From Stenotrophomonas maltophilia (GTDB taxonomy: Bacteria; Pseudomonadota; Gammaproteobacteria; Xanthomonadales; Xanthomonadaceae): a DNA stretch of 24,136 bases. Position 1 is the stretch's first letter. The number at the start of each line of letters is the position of its first letter. The stretch lies in the NCBI GenBank assembly GCA_002435595.1, contig DJBL01000062.1:1-24136 (forward strand), read 5' to 3'. Below the pieces are notes generated by a model. The model searched no databases. It saw nothing but the letters and a program-made list of their open reading frames with translations, and was not told where the DNA came from. The position numbers and the translations under genes were made by a program. Shown piece after piece: positions 1 to 7,559 of the stretch.

Positions 1-14
1 CGCTCTTCCGATCT
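1..14 (+). other. Illumina adapter remnant at contig end
   Basis: The first 14 bases, CGCTCTTCCGATCT, equal the 3' end of the Illumina TruSeq read-1 adapter. The coding frame that follows runs back through these bases without a stop, so the adapter is joined inside a gene and the genuine sequence begins at base 15. This is seen in the sequence; the adapter identity is established knowledge. It marks an untrimmed assembly end and not a biological feature. Confidence 0.93.
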
Positions 15-296
15 GTGGCCGAGCGCACCGCCGAGCCGCAGCGCGCCCTGGCCAGCCAGGTGCCGCTGGCCCCGAGCCTGGCCACCGCCCCCAGCAATGG
101 TCGCCAGTTGCCGTTCGGTGACGTTGCCAGCCTGCAGGCCAAGCCGTGGCCCCGCTCGACCCTGGCCCCGGCCACCGGCGGCGCACTCAATGCCAGCTTC
201 TCCGCGCAGGAGCCGCAGGCCGCGTTCTACCCCTTCGAGCCGCGCCTGCAGGAGGTCGAACCGACCGTCCCCGCCGCGCGCCGGCATCGCGACTGA
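15..296 (+). CDS. rseA: Probable sigma-E negative regulator RseA, 3' part only
   Basis: This is the last 93 codons of a gene whose 5' part is cut off by the contig end; the GTG at base 15 is only the first genomic codon and need not be a start. The visible part is rich in Ala and Pro, has no predicted membrane helix, and ends in a YPFEPRLQEVEP-like tail. I infer RseA (anti-sigma-E) mainly from position: in xanthomonads rpoE-rseA-mucD is a conserved order and mucD follows here after 97 bases. In that family an N-terminal cytoplasmic domain holds sigma-E, a membrane helix follows, and the C-terminal part lies in the periplasm; what is seen would be that periplasmic tail. The sequence alone is not diagnostic, so the symbol is tentative. 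Confidence 0.55.
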   Translation: MAERTAEPQRALASQVPLAPSLATAPSNGRQLPFGDVASLQAKPWPRSTLAPATGGALNASFSAQEPQAAFYPFEPRLQEVEPTVPAARRHRD

Positions 297-331
297 TCCC
301 GATCGTCGCGCCCGTTGCTGCATCTCCCGCG

Positions 332-349
332 TCCGGCCGCCTGGCCGGA
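332..349 (+). other. Hairpin between rseA-like gene and mucD
   Basis: Perfect 7-base arms TCCGGCC and GGCCGGA enclose the loop GCCT. It has no T tract and sits 44 bases before the mucD start inside what is probably one transcript. It could affect mRNA stability or uneven expression of the two genes; chance is possible at this GC content. Confidence 0.3.
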
Positions 350-393
350 ACGCGCCCGCTTTCCCCACGTCCCGACCCGGAGGCTGACGTCCG

Positions 394-1923
394 ATGACTC
401 CCCGCATGCGTAGCCAGGCCATGACCCTGCTGGCCCTCACCCTGCCGTTGATGGCCTGCGCCCAGGCGCCGGCACCTGCCGCGCCCGTGGCCGCCCCCGC
501 CGCCGCGGCCCCGCGCGCGCCCGCCCCGCAGTTGGTCAGCGGCCTGCCGGACTTCACCAACCTGGTGGAACAGGTCGGCCCCGGCGTGGTCAACGTGGAA
601 ACCACCATCGTGCGCAGCAACCGCCAGGCCCGTGGCATGGGCCCGGGGGGCGACGATGACATGCCCGAGTTCTTCCGGCGCTTCTTCGGCCCGGACTTCC
701 AGATGCCCGGGCAGGGCCCCGGCGGCCAGGACGACAGCCCGCGCATCCAGGGCCGCGGCATGGGCTCGGGCTTCATCATCTCCGCCGACGGTTACGTGCT
801 CACCAACTACCACGTGGTCGCCGATGCCAGCGAAGTGAAGGTCAAGCTGGGCGATCGTCGTGAGTTCACCGCCAAGGTGATCGGCAGTGACCAGCAGTAC
901 GACGTGGCCCTGCTCAAGATCGACGGCAGGAATCTGCCCACGGTGCGGGTGGGCGATTCCAACACGCTCAAGCCGGGCCAGTGGGTGGTCGCGATCGGCT
1001 CGCCGTTCGGCCTGGACCACTCGGTCACCGCCGGCGTGGTCAGCGCCGTCGGCCGCAGCACCGGCGGGCCCGACCAGCGCTACGTGCCGTTCATCCAGAC
1101 CGACGTGGCCATCAACCAGGGCAATTCGGGCGGTCCGCTGCTCAACACCCGCGGCGAGGTGGTCGGCATCAATTCGCAGATCTTCTCCGCGTCCGGCGGG
1201 TACATGGGCATCAGCTTCGCGATCCCGATCGACCTGGCCATGGGCGCGGTCGAGCAGATCAAGACGTCCGGCCGGGTCAGCCGCGGCCAGCTCGGCGCGC
1301 AGGTGGAGCAGCTGGACGGGCTGAAGGCGCAGGGCCTGGGCCTGCCCGACAGCCGCGGCGCACTGGTCAACAAGGTGCTGCCCGGCAGCGCCGCGGACAA
1401 GGCCGGCATGGAGATCGGCGACGTGGTGCGCTCGGTCAACGGCAGCCCGATCAACAGCTGGTCCGACCTGCCGCCGGCCATCGGCGCACTGGCGCCGGGC
1501 AGCAAGGTGCGCGTTGGCATCGTGCGCGATGGCAAGGAACGTGAGCTGACCGCGGTGCTGACCGAGCTGGCCGAGGATGCCGAGCGCGGCAACAGCCGCC
1601 CCGCCGTTGCCGAGGACGGCAAGCCGCAGACCGGCAGCAATGCGCTGCTGGGGCTGGAGATCAGCGACCTGAACGCGGCCCAGCGCAAGCAGCTGGGGCT
1701 GGATCCGGGCGAGGGCGTGCGCATCACCCGGGTCAACGGCGCCTCGGCCCGCGACGCGGCGCTGGCCCCGGGCATGGTGATCATGCAGGTCGGCCGGACC
1801 CCGGTGGGCAGCGTGGCGGCACTGGACCGCGCGCTGTCCCCGTATAAAAAGGGCGATGTGATCATGCTGCTGGTCCGTACCAGTGCCGGCAACAGCGCCT
1901 TCGTGGCGGTCAAGGCCGGGTAA
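394..1923 (+). CDS. mucD: MucD/DegP-family periplasmic serine endoprotease
   Basis: A 509-residue HtrA-type protease that degrades or refolds misfolded envelope proteins and tempers the sigma-E response. The N-terminus (1-22) is an export signal ending in LPLMACAQ, which could be an SPase I signal or an imperfect lipobox with Cys22 as the lipidated residue; an Ala/Pro-rich linker follows to about residue 48. The catalytic triad is visible: His140 in TNYHVV, Asp170 in DVALLKID and Ser245 in GNSGGPL. A Gly/Asp/Gln-rich LA-type loop lies at about 80-116. Two PDZ domains follow at about 298-390 and 418-505. The ATG at 394 is preferred because GGAGG stands 10 bases upstream; ATGs at 406 and 421 are alternatives. 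A hairpin terminator follows the stop. Placement after the probable rseA supports a role in envelope stress. Protease identity is very secure; the name MucD rests on this context. Confidence 0.95.
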   Translation: MTPRMRSQAMTLLALTLPLMACAQAPAPAAPVAAPAAAAPRAPAPQLVSGLPDFTNLVEQVGPGVVNVETTIVRSNRQARGMGPGGDDDMPEFFRRFFGPDFQMPGQGPGGQDDSPRIQGRGMGSGFIISADGYVLTNYHVVADASEVKVKLGDRREFTAKVIGSDQQYDVALLKIDGRNLPTVRVGDSNTLKPGQWVVAIGSPFGLDHSVTAGVVSAVGRSTGGPDQRYVPFIQTDVAINQGNSGGPLLNTRGEVVGINSQIFSASGGYMGISFAIPIDLAMGAVEQIKTSGRVSRGQLGAQVEQLDGLKAQGLGLPDSRGALVNKVLPGSAADKAGMEIGDVVRSVNGSPINSWSDLPPAIGALAPGSKVRVGIVRDGKERELTAVLTELAEDAERGNSRPAVAEDGKPQTGSNALLGLEISDLNAAQRKQLGLDPGEGVRITRVNGASARDAALAPGMVIMQVGRTPVGSVAALDRALSPYKKGDVIMLLVRTSAGNSAFVAVKAG

Positions 1924-1945
1924 CACGCCCGTCCTGTCTACGTTT

Positions 1946-1975
1946 CCGGGCCCGCTTCGGCGGGCCCGGTCGTTT
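1946..1975 (+). terminator. Hairpin terminator after mucD
   Basis: Perfect 10-base arms (CCGGGCCCGC and its complement, 1946-1955 and 1960-1969) enclose a stable TTCG tetraloop, followed by TCGTTTC, a weak T-rich tail. It starts 22 bases after the mucD stop and separates the envelope-stress genes from lepA. The stem is strong; the poor T tract makes intrinsic termination likely but not certain. Confidence 0.75.
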
Positions 1976-2032
1976 CTGGCGCGCCAATCGCGCCAATCGC
2001 GGTGCCGGCACGCGGGACCGGGCCGGCCATGC

Positions 2033-2038
2033 GATAAT
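2033..2038 (+). promoter_or_regulatory. Putative -10 element for lepA
   Basis: GATAAT in the context TGCGATAATGCG lies 39 bases before the lepA ATG and downstream of the mucD terminator, so lepA probably has its own promoter. I see no convincing -35 hexamer. Similar YAAT-GCG elements stand before rlmD, the CYTH gene and nagZ in this window. Confidence 0.4.
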
Positions 2039-2077
2039 GCGCAGTCATCCTGACGACGCGACGCGCCGCCGCCACCT

Positions 2078-3883
2078 ATGTCTTCTGATTCGATGCGGAA
2101 CATCCGCAACTTCTCCATCATCGCCCACGTCGACCACGGCAAGTCCACGCTGGCCGATCGCATCATCCAGCTTTGCGGCGGCCTCCAGGCCCGCGAAATG
2201 GAGGCGCAGGTGCTCGACTCGAACCCGATCGAGCGCGAGCGTGGCATCACCATCAAGGCCCAGTCGGTCTCGCTGCCGTACGTGGCCAAGGATGGGCAGA
2301 CCTACCACCTGAACTTCATCGACACCCCCGGGCACGTCGACTTCTCCTATGAAGTCAGCCGCTCGCTGGCGGCCTGCGAAGGCGCGCTGCTGGTGGTCGA
2401 TGCGGCCCAGGGCGTGGAAGCGCAGTCGGTCGCCAACTGCTACACCGCGGTCGAGCAGGGCCTGGAAGTGGTGCCGGTGATCAACAAGATCGACCTGCCC
2501 ACCGCCGACATCGAGCGCGCCAAGGCCGAGATCGAGGCCGTGATCGGTATCGACGCCACCGACGCGGTCCCGGTCAGCGCCAAGACCGGCCTGAACGTGG
2601 TCGACGTGCTGGAGGCGATCGTGCATCGCATCCCGCCGCCGGTGCCGCGCGATACCGACAAGCTGCAGGCGCTGATCATCGACTCGTGGTTCGACAACTA
2701 CCTGGGCGTGGTCTCGCTGGTGCGCGTGATGCAGGGCCAGATCAAGGCCGGCGACAAGCTGCAGGTGATGTCCACCGGCCGCACCCACCAGGTCGACAAC
2801 GTCGGCGTGTTCACCCCCAAGCGCAAGGTGCTGCCGGCGCTGCGGGCCGGTGAGGTGGGCTGGGTCACCGCCAGCATCAAGGACGTGCACGGCGCGCCGG
2901 TCGGCGACACCCTGACCCTGGCCGCCGATCCGGCGCCCAAGCCGCTGCCGGGCTTCCAGGAAATGCAGCCGCGCGTGTTCGCCGGCCTGTTCCCGGTCGA
3001 CGCCGAAGACTACCCGGACCTGCGCGAAGCGCTGGACAAGCTGCGCCTGAACGATGCCGCCCTGCGCTTCGAGCCGGAAAGCTCCGAGGCCATGGGCTTC
3101 GGCTTCCGCTGCGGCTTCCTGGGCATGCTGCACATGGAAATCGTGCAGGAGCGCCTGGAGCGCGAGTACAACCTGGACCTGATCAGCACCGCGCCGACGG
3201 TGGTCTATGAAGTGCTCAAGACCGACGGCACGATCATCAACATGGACAACCCGGCCAAGTTGCCGCCGGTCAACCATGTGCAGGAGATCCGCGAGCCGAT
3301 CATCCGCGCCAACGTGCTCACCCCCGAGGAGTACATCGGCAACATCATCAAGCTGTGTGAAGAAAAGCGCGGCAGCCAGATCGGCATCAACTACCTCGGC
3401 AGCCAGGTGCAGATCAGCTACGAGCTGCCGATGGCCGAGGTGGTGCTGGACTTCTTCGACAAGCTCAAGTCGGTCAGCCGCGGCTACGCCTCGCTGGACT
3501 ACCACTTCGTGCGCTTCGATGCCGGTCCGTTCGTCCGCGTGGACGTGCTGATCAACGGCGACAAGGTCGATGCGCTGTCGCTGATCGTCCACCGCAGCCA
3601 CGCCGACCGTCGCGGTCGCGAGCTCTGCGAGAAGATGAAGGAGCTGATCCCGCGCCAGCAGTTCGACGTGGCCATCCAGGCCGCGGTGGGCTCGCAGATC
3701 ATCTCGCGCACCACGGTCAAGGCCATGCGCAAGAACGTGCTGGCCAAATGCTATGGTGGCGACGTTTCGCGCAAGAAGAAGTTGCTCGAGAAGCAGAAGG
3801 AAGGCAAGAAGCGCATGAAGCAGGTCGGCCGCGTGGAAATCCCGCAGGAAGCCTTCCTGGCCGTGCTGCAGATGGACAAGTAA
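2078..3883 (+). CDS. lepA: Elongation factor 4 (LepA), ribosome-associated GTPase
   Basis: 601 residues, the usual length for EF-4, a GTPase that acts on the ribosome, with proposed roles in back-translocation and 30S maturation under stress. All GTPase motifs are visible: G1 AHVDHGKS at 16-23, RGIT at 55-58, DTPGH at 82-86, NKID at 136-139 and SAK at 167-169. The C-terminus has the Lys-rich EF-4 signature GGDVSRKKKLLEKQKEGKKR, then ends in QMDK. The ATG at 2078 gives the N-terminus MSSDSMRNIRN, which I recognise from xanthomonad LepA; an ATG at 2093 would match the shorter E. coli start and cannot be excluded, since neither has a good ribosome binding site. lepB follows after 100 bases, the classical lepA-lepB pairing. 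Confidence 0.98.
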   Translation: MSSDSMRNIRNFSIIAHVDHGKSTLADRIIQLCGGLQAREMEAQVLDSNPIERERGITIKAQSVSLPYVAKDGQTYHLNFIDTPGHVDFSYEVSRSLAACEGALLVVDAAQGVEAQSVANCYTAVEQGLEVVPVINKIDLPTADIERAKAEIEAVIGIDATDAVPVSAKTGLNVVDVLEAIVHRIPPPVPRDTDKLQALIIDSWFDNYLGVVSLVRVMQGQIKAGDKLQVMSTGRTHQVDNVGVFTPKRKVLPALRAGEVGWVTASIKDVHGAPVGDTLTLAADPAPKPLPGFQEMQPRVFAGLFPVDAEDYPDLREALDKLRLNDAALRFEPESSEAMGFGFRCGFLGMLHMEIVQERLEREYNLDLISTAPTVVYEVLKTDGTIINMDNPAKLPPVNHVQEIREPIIRANVLTPEEYIGNIIKLCEEKRGSQIGINYLGSQVQISYELPMAEVVLDFFDKLKSVSRGYASLDYHFVRFDAGPFVRVDVLINGDKVDALSLIVHRSHADRRGRELCEKMKELIPRQQFDVAIQAAVGSQIISRTTVKAMRKNVLAKCYGGDVSRKKKLLEKQKEGKKRMKQVGRVEIPQEAFLAVLQMDK

Positions 3884-3884
3884 G

Positions 3885-3930
3885 GCCGGAGGGTCGTCTC
3901 CGGCGCCGCGCGGCACCGCCCTGGTGCCGC
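3885..3930 (+). other. Two tandem perfect hairpins between lepA and lepB
   Basis: Hairpin one has arms GCCGGAG (3885-3891) and CTCCGGC (3898-3904) with a 6-base loop. Hairpin two has arms GCGGCACC (3910-3917) and GGTGCCGC (3923-3930) with loop GCCCT. Neither is followed by T residues, so full termination is unlikely. They may mark an mRNA processing or stability site in the lepA-lepB-rnc transcript; that is inference. Confidence 0.5.
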
Positions 3931-3983
3931 CGGGCGTGCAGGACGGCCCGCCGCACCGCTGCAACCGTTCCCAAGGACACTGC

Positions 3984-4778
3984 ATGAAATTGTTTGAGAT
4001 CCTCCTGGTCGTACTCACGCTGGGCTCGGGCCTGGTCCTGCTGGCCGACCGGCTGTACTTCGCCAAGCGCCGCGCCGCGCGCGCCTCGCTGCTGGACACC
4101 GAGCCGGTGCTGGTGGATTACGCCCGGGCGTTCTTCCCGGTGCTGGCGATCGTGCTGGTGGTGCGCAGCTTCATCGCCGAGCCGTACAAGATCCCGTCCA
4201 GCTCGATGATGCCCAACCTGCTGATCGGCGACTTCATCCTGGTCAACAAGTTCGCCTACGGCCTGCGCCTGCCGCTCAACAACGCCAAGATCGTGCCGCT
4301 GGGCGAGCCCAGGCGCGGCGACGTGGTGGTGTTCCACTTCCCGGGCCATTCGGACAGCGATCCGGCCAAGGGCGAGAACTTCATCAAGCGCGTGATCGGC
4401 GTGCCGGGCGACCAGATCGTGTTCCAGGGCAACGGCCTGATCCTCAACGGCCAGCCGGTCAAGTACGACAACAAGGGCCTGTACGCCGGCCATCTGGGCC
4501 AGGGCGAGGGCAGCTCGCTGCTGGTCGAGCACCTGCCCGGCCGTACCCATACCGTGCTGGAGACCGACTATCCGCGTGGCGAAGGCCAGTGGACCGTGCC
4601 GGCCGGCAAGTACCTGGTGATGGGCGACAACCGCGACAACAGCGATGATGGCCGCTTCTGGGGCCTGCTGCCGGAGGAGAATCTCCGCGGCAAGGCCTTC
4701 CTGATCTGGCTGAACTGCTCGGGCATGTTCTGCAAGGACGGTTTCGAGCCGTCGCGGATCGGCACGGGCATCAATTGA
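3984..4778 (+). CDS. lepB: Signal peptidase I (LepB)
   Basis: 264 residues; cleaves signal peptides of exported proteins at the periplasmic face of the inner membrane. Two membrane helices are seen at about 3-20 and 49-64. The S26 family motifs are clear: box B IPSSSMMPNL with catalytic Ser74, box D NFIKRVIGVPGD with catalytic Lys135, and box E MGDNRDNSDDGRFWG. The start is ATG 3984, with AAGGA 6 bases upstream; an in-frame GTG at 3924 lies inside the intergenic hairpins and would add 20 residues of no family likeness. The C-terminal region carries a Cys pair (NCSGMFC), common in gammaproteobacterial LepB. The DUF4845 gene starts 32 bases after its stop, so the two are probably cotranscribed. 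Confidence 0.97.
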   Translation: MKLFEILLVVLTLGSGLVLLADRLYFAKRRAARASLLDTEPVLVDYARAFFPVLAIVLVVRSFIAEPYKIPSSSMMPNLLIGDFILVNKFAYGLRLPLNNAKIVPLGEPRRGDVVVFHFPGHSDSDPAKGENFIKRVIGVPGDQIVFQGNGLILNGQPVKYDNKGLYAGHLGQGEGSSLLVEHLPGRTHTVLETDYPRGEGQWTVPAGKYLVMGDNRDNSDDGRFWGLLPEENLRGKAFLIWLNCSGMFCKDGFEPSRIGTGIN

Positions 4779-4810
4779 TCCATGGCACAGGCGTATCTGG
4801 GGAGATCGCA

Positions 4811-5194
4811 ATGAAGACGATGAAAACGCAGCGTGGCTTGACCTTGACCTCGTTCCTGGCGGTGCTGATCGTACTGGCCTTCTTCCTGTACATCGGCATG
4901 AAGCTGTTCCCGATGTACCAGGAATACTACTCGGTGCGCTCGGCGCTCAAGGGCCTGGCCAAGGAGCCGGGCGTGGGCAACATGGAGCCGGCCCGCGTGC
5001 AGGACCTGTTCTTCCGCCGGCTGGACATCAGCTACTCGGAAAACGTGAAGCCGACCAACGTGAAGTTCGACCGCATCGACGGCGGCTGGAACATGAAGGT
5101 CAACTACGAAGTGCGCCGCGAGCTGATCGGCAACCTGGACGTGGTTGGCAAATTTGATACGAACCAGGAATTGACCCTCAACGGTGTCGACTAA
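4811..5194 (+). CDS. DUF4845 single-pass membrane protein
   Basis: 127 residues with one N-terminal membrane helix (about 11-33, TSFLAVLIVLAFFLYIGMKL) and a periplasmic domain of about 90 residues. I recognise the DUF4845 family, whose genes typically sit between lepB and rnc in gammaproteobacteria; its function is unknown to me. The N-terminus QRGLTLTSFLAVLIV resembles a type IV prepilin leader (short basic stretch, Gly, hydrophobic helix), but the usual Glu at position +5 is absent. The start ATG 4811 has GGGGAG 6 bases upstream; ATG 4820 is an alternative, and the TTG at 4775 overlapping the lepB stop is unlikely. The last 11 bases overlap the start of rnc, implying translational coupling. 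Confidence 0.88.
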   Translation: MKTMKTQRGLTLTSFLAVLIVLAFFLYIGMKLFPMYQEYYSVRSALKGLAKEPGVGNMEPARVQDLFFRRLDISYSENVKPTNVKFDRIDGGWNMKVNYEVRRELIGNLDVVGKFDTNQELTLNGVD

Positions 5195-5864
5195 GACCTT
5201 CCAACGCGGTGACCGCATCGGTCACCCCTTCCAGGATCCGGGCCTGCTGCAGCAGGCCCTGACGCATCGCAGTGCCGGCGCGCCCAACAACGAGCGGCTG
5301 GAATTCCTCGGCGACAGCATCGTCAACATGATGGTGGCCCAGGCGCTGTACCTGCGCTGGCCCAAGGCCGACGAGGGCGCGCTGACCCGGGCCCGCGCCG
5401 AACTGGTGCGTGAAGGCGCACTGGCGGTGATCGCCCGTACCCTGGAGCTGGGTGACCGGCTGATCCTGGGCCCCGGTGAGATGAAGACCGGCGGCCACCG
5501 CCGCGACTCGATCCTGGCCGACGCCCTGGAGGCGGTGGTGGCGGCGATCTACCTGGATGCCGGCTTCGCGGCCTGCCAGCAGGTGGTCCTGCCGTGGTTC
5601 GGCCCCTCGATGGAGGCGCTGCCGGCCACCGGCAAGCCCGAGAAAGACCCCAAGACCCGCCTGCAGGAATGGCTGCAGGCCCGACAGAAGACCCTGCCGC
5701 TGTATGAGCTGTTGTCAGAGTCGGGTGACGACCATGCCAAGACCTTCCGGGTACGCTGCGGCGTAGCCGATCCCGCTGTCAGCACCGAAGGCGAAGGTGC
5801 CTCGCGACGGCTGGCCGAACAACAGGCGGCTGCGGCCGCCCTCGAGCAACTGGATTCCAAGTGA
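5184..5864 (+). CDS. rnc: Ribonuclease III
   Basis: 226 residues, normal for bacterial RNase III, a cytoplasmic dimer that cuts double-stranded RNA, including rRNA precursors and some mRNA leaders. The signature NNERLEFLGDSIV spans 35-47; metal-binding and catalytic residues align as Glu37, Glu40, Asp44, Glu64, Asp113 and Glu116 (the last two in LADALEAVVAAIYLDAG). A double-stranded-RNA-binding domain occupies about 154-223. The start is GTG 5184, inside the end of the DUF4845 gene (11-base overlap); only a weak AGGA lies 15 bases upstream, so translation is probably coupled. The stop overlaps the era start by 4 bases (GTGA). The rnc-era pair is one of the most conserved in bacteria. Confidence 0.98.
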   Translation: MSTKTFQRGDRIGHPFQDPGLLQQALTHRSAGAPNNERLEFLGDSIVNMMVAQALYLRWPKADEGALTRARAELVREGALAVIARTLELGDRLILGPGEMKTGGHRRDSILADALEAVVAAIYLDAGFAACQQVVLPWFGPSMEALPATGKPEKDPKTRLQEWLQARQKTLPLYELLSESGDDHAKTFRVRCGVADPAVSTEGEGASRRLAEQQAAAAALEQLDSK

Positions 5865-6757
5865 GCGAAGCAACCCCCCATCATTGCGGCAGCGTGGCGG
5901 TCATCGGCCGCCCCAATGTCGGCAAATCCACCCTGACCAACGCCCTGGTGGGCGCCAAGGTCAGCATCGTGTCCAACCGGCCGCAGACCACGCGGCACCG
6001 GCTGCTCGGCATTGCCAGCTTCCCGGAAGGGCAGCTGGTGCTGGTCGACACCCCGGGCCTGCACCGGGTGCAGAAGCGCGCCATGAACCGGGTGATGAAC
6101 CGCGCCGCGCGCGGCTCGCTGGAAGGCGTGGACGCGGGCATGCTGGTGATCGAGGCCGGGCGCTGGGACGAGGAAGACACCCTGGCCTTCAACGTGCTCA
6201 GCGACTCGGGCATCCCGGTGGTGCTGGTGATCAACAAGGTCGACCGGCTCAAGGACAAGGCGGCGCTGCTGCCGTTCCTGCAGCAGGTCACCGAAGGCCG
6301 CACGTTCGCGGCCGTGCACCCGATCTCGGCGCAGAAGCGCAATGGCCTGGAAGCGCTGGTGCGCGACCTGCTCAAGCTGCTGCCCGAGGCCCCGCCGATG
6401 TTCGGCGAGGATGAAATCACCGACCGCAGCCAGCGCTTCCTGGCCGGCGAGCTGGTCCGCGAGCAGCTGATGCGCCAGTTGGGCGAGGAACTGCCGTATG
6501 CCACCACGGTGGAGATCGAGCGCTTCGTCGAAGACGGCAACCTGCTGCGCATCGGTGCGGTGATCTGGGTCGAGCGCGAAGGCCAGAAGGCGATCGTGAT
6601 CGGCAAGGGCGGCACCCGCCTGAAGGACATCGGCGCCAAGTCGCGCATGCAGATGGAGCGGTTGTTCGGGGCCAAGGTGTTCCTGGAAACCTGGGTGCGC
6701 GTGCGCGAAGGCTGGTCGGACGACGAAGCCGCGCTGAAGGCCTTCGGTTACGAGTAA
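5861..6757 (+). CDS. era: GTPase Era, 16S rRNA-binding assembly factor
   Basis: 298 residues. Era binds the 3' end of 16S rRNA and acts in late 30S assembly, coupled to growth and the cell cycle. GTPase motifs: G1 GRPNVGKS at 16-23, the Era switch SNRPQTTRHR at about 38-47, DTPG at 63-66, NKVD at 125-128 and SAQ at 156-158. The KH RNA-binding domain is in the C-terminal third, with the GKGG loop at 248-251. The GTG start at 5861 overlaps the rnc stop by 4 bases, arguing for translational coupling. recO follows after 31 bases. No oddity is seen. Confidence 0.98.
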   Translation: MSEATPHHCGSVAVIGRPNVGKSTLTNALVGAKVSIVSNRPQTTRHRLLGIASFPEGQLVLVDTPGLHRVQKRAMNRVMNRAARGSLEGVDAGMLVIEAGRWDEEDTLAFNVLSDSGIPVVLVINKVDRLKDKAALLPFLQQVTEGRTFAAVHPISAQKRNGLEALVRDLLKLLPEAPPMFGEDEITDRSQRFLAGELVREQLMRQLGEELPYATTVEIERFVEDGNLLRIGAVIWVEREGQKAIVIGKGGTRLKDIGAKSRMQMERLFGAKVFLETWVRVREGWSDDEAALKAFGYE

Positions 6758-6788
6758 GCCGGCGCGTCCGGCTGCCGGCGGCTGAGCC

Positions 6789-7517
6789 ATGCGCATCGAC
6801 GACGAGCCGGCCTTCGTGCTGCATGCCCGCGCCTGGCGGGAGACCAGCCTGCTGGTGGAGGTGCTGACCGAGCAGCATGGCCGCATCGGCCTGCTGGCGC
6901 GTGGCGTGGCCAGCCCGCGCAGCCAGGCGCTGCGCGCGGCCCTGCAGCCGCTGCAATGGATCCGCTTCAGTGCCGTGCAGCGCGGTGAGCTGGCCCAGCT
7001 GCGCGGGGCCGAAGCGCTCGACGCCGCGCCCCGCCTGGGCGGGGAGGCCATGCTGGCCGGCTTCTATATCAATGAACTGCTGATGCGGCTGGCGCCGCGC
7101 CAGGACCCCTTGCCCGAACTCTACGACCACTACGGCCTGGTCCGGCAACGCCTGCGCGACGGCGAACCACTGGCGTGGACCCTGCGCCGGTTCGAGCGCG
7201 ACCTGCTGCAGGCGCTGGGGTTCGGCTTCGACCTGGCCCATGCCAGTGATGGCGAGCCGATCGATCCGGCCGCACGCTATGCGCTGGACCCGCAGGAGGG
7301 GCCCTCGCGGCTGCTCAGCGAACGCGGCAGCGATCCACGCCGTGGCACGGCCACCGGCAGCGCCCTGCTGGCCCTGGCCCAGGACCGGCAACCGGGTCCG
7401 GACGACCTGGCCAGCCTGCGCCGCGGCATGCGCGCAGTGCTGCTGCACCACCTGGGCGGGCGTGGACTCAAATCCTGGGAAATGCTGGAAGACCTGGCCA
7501 GGCGGCGGTCGCCCTGA
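6789..7517 (+). CDS. recO: DNA repair protein RecO
   Basis: 242 residues. RecO works with RecR and RecF to load RecA on SSB-coated single-stranded DNA and anneals strands. The N-terminal OB-fold region (about 1-80) shows the typical FVLHARAWRETSLLVEVLTEQHGRIGLLARG pattern in two blocks, followed by a helical C-terminal domain. The zinc-finger cysteines found in many RecO proteins are missing; in fact no Cys is visible at all, as in several gammaproteobacterial members. The start ATG 6789 has no good ribosome binding site, which fits its position as last gene of the lepA-recO run. Its transcript meets a convergent response regulator gene 42 bases later. Confidence 0.95.
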   Translation: MRIDDEPAFVLHARAWRETSLLVEVLTEQHGRIGLLARGVASPRSQALRAALQPLQWIRFSAVQRGELAQLRGAEALDAAPRLGGEAMLAGFYINELLMRLAPRQDPLPELYDHYGLVRQRLRDGEPLAWTLRRFERDLLQALGFGFDLAHASDGEPIDPAARYALDPQEGPSRLLSERGSDPRRGTATGSALLALAQDRQPGPDDLASLRRGMRAVLLHHLGGRGLKSWEMLEDLARRRSP

Positions 7518-7530
7518 CGCTGCCACGGCG

Positions 7531-7548
7531 CGCCGGGCGGGCCCGGCG
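7531..7548. terminator. GC hairpin between convergent recO and response regulator
   Basis: Seven-base arms CGCCGGG and CCCGGCG enclose the loop CGGG, placed in the 42-base gap between two converging genes. There is no T tract on either side, so it may be a weak bidirectional terminator only; the call comes mainly from position. Confidence 0.35.
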
Positions 7549-7559
7549 GCCATGCGGCC

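Noticed and set aside
1979..1998. Tandem duplication CGCGCCAAT x2 before lepA
   Set aside because: Only two short copies; no repeat family, operator or replication motif is recognised.
187..2289. Long open frame on the - strand opposite mucD and the start of lepA
   Set aside because: It is rich in His, Arg, Asp and Ala without any family likeness, and is explained by GC-rich third positions of the true + strand genes.
2045..4099. Long open frame on the - strand opposite lepA
   Set aside because: Mirror frame of a highly conserved gene, with low-complexity composition and no plausible start region.
4775..4810. TTG start for the DUF4845 gene overlapping the lepB stop
   Set aside because: ATG 4811 has a good GGGGAG site; the extension has no family support.
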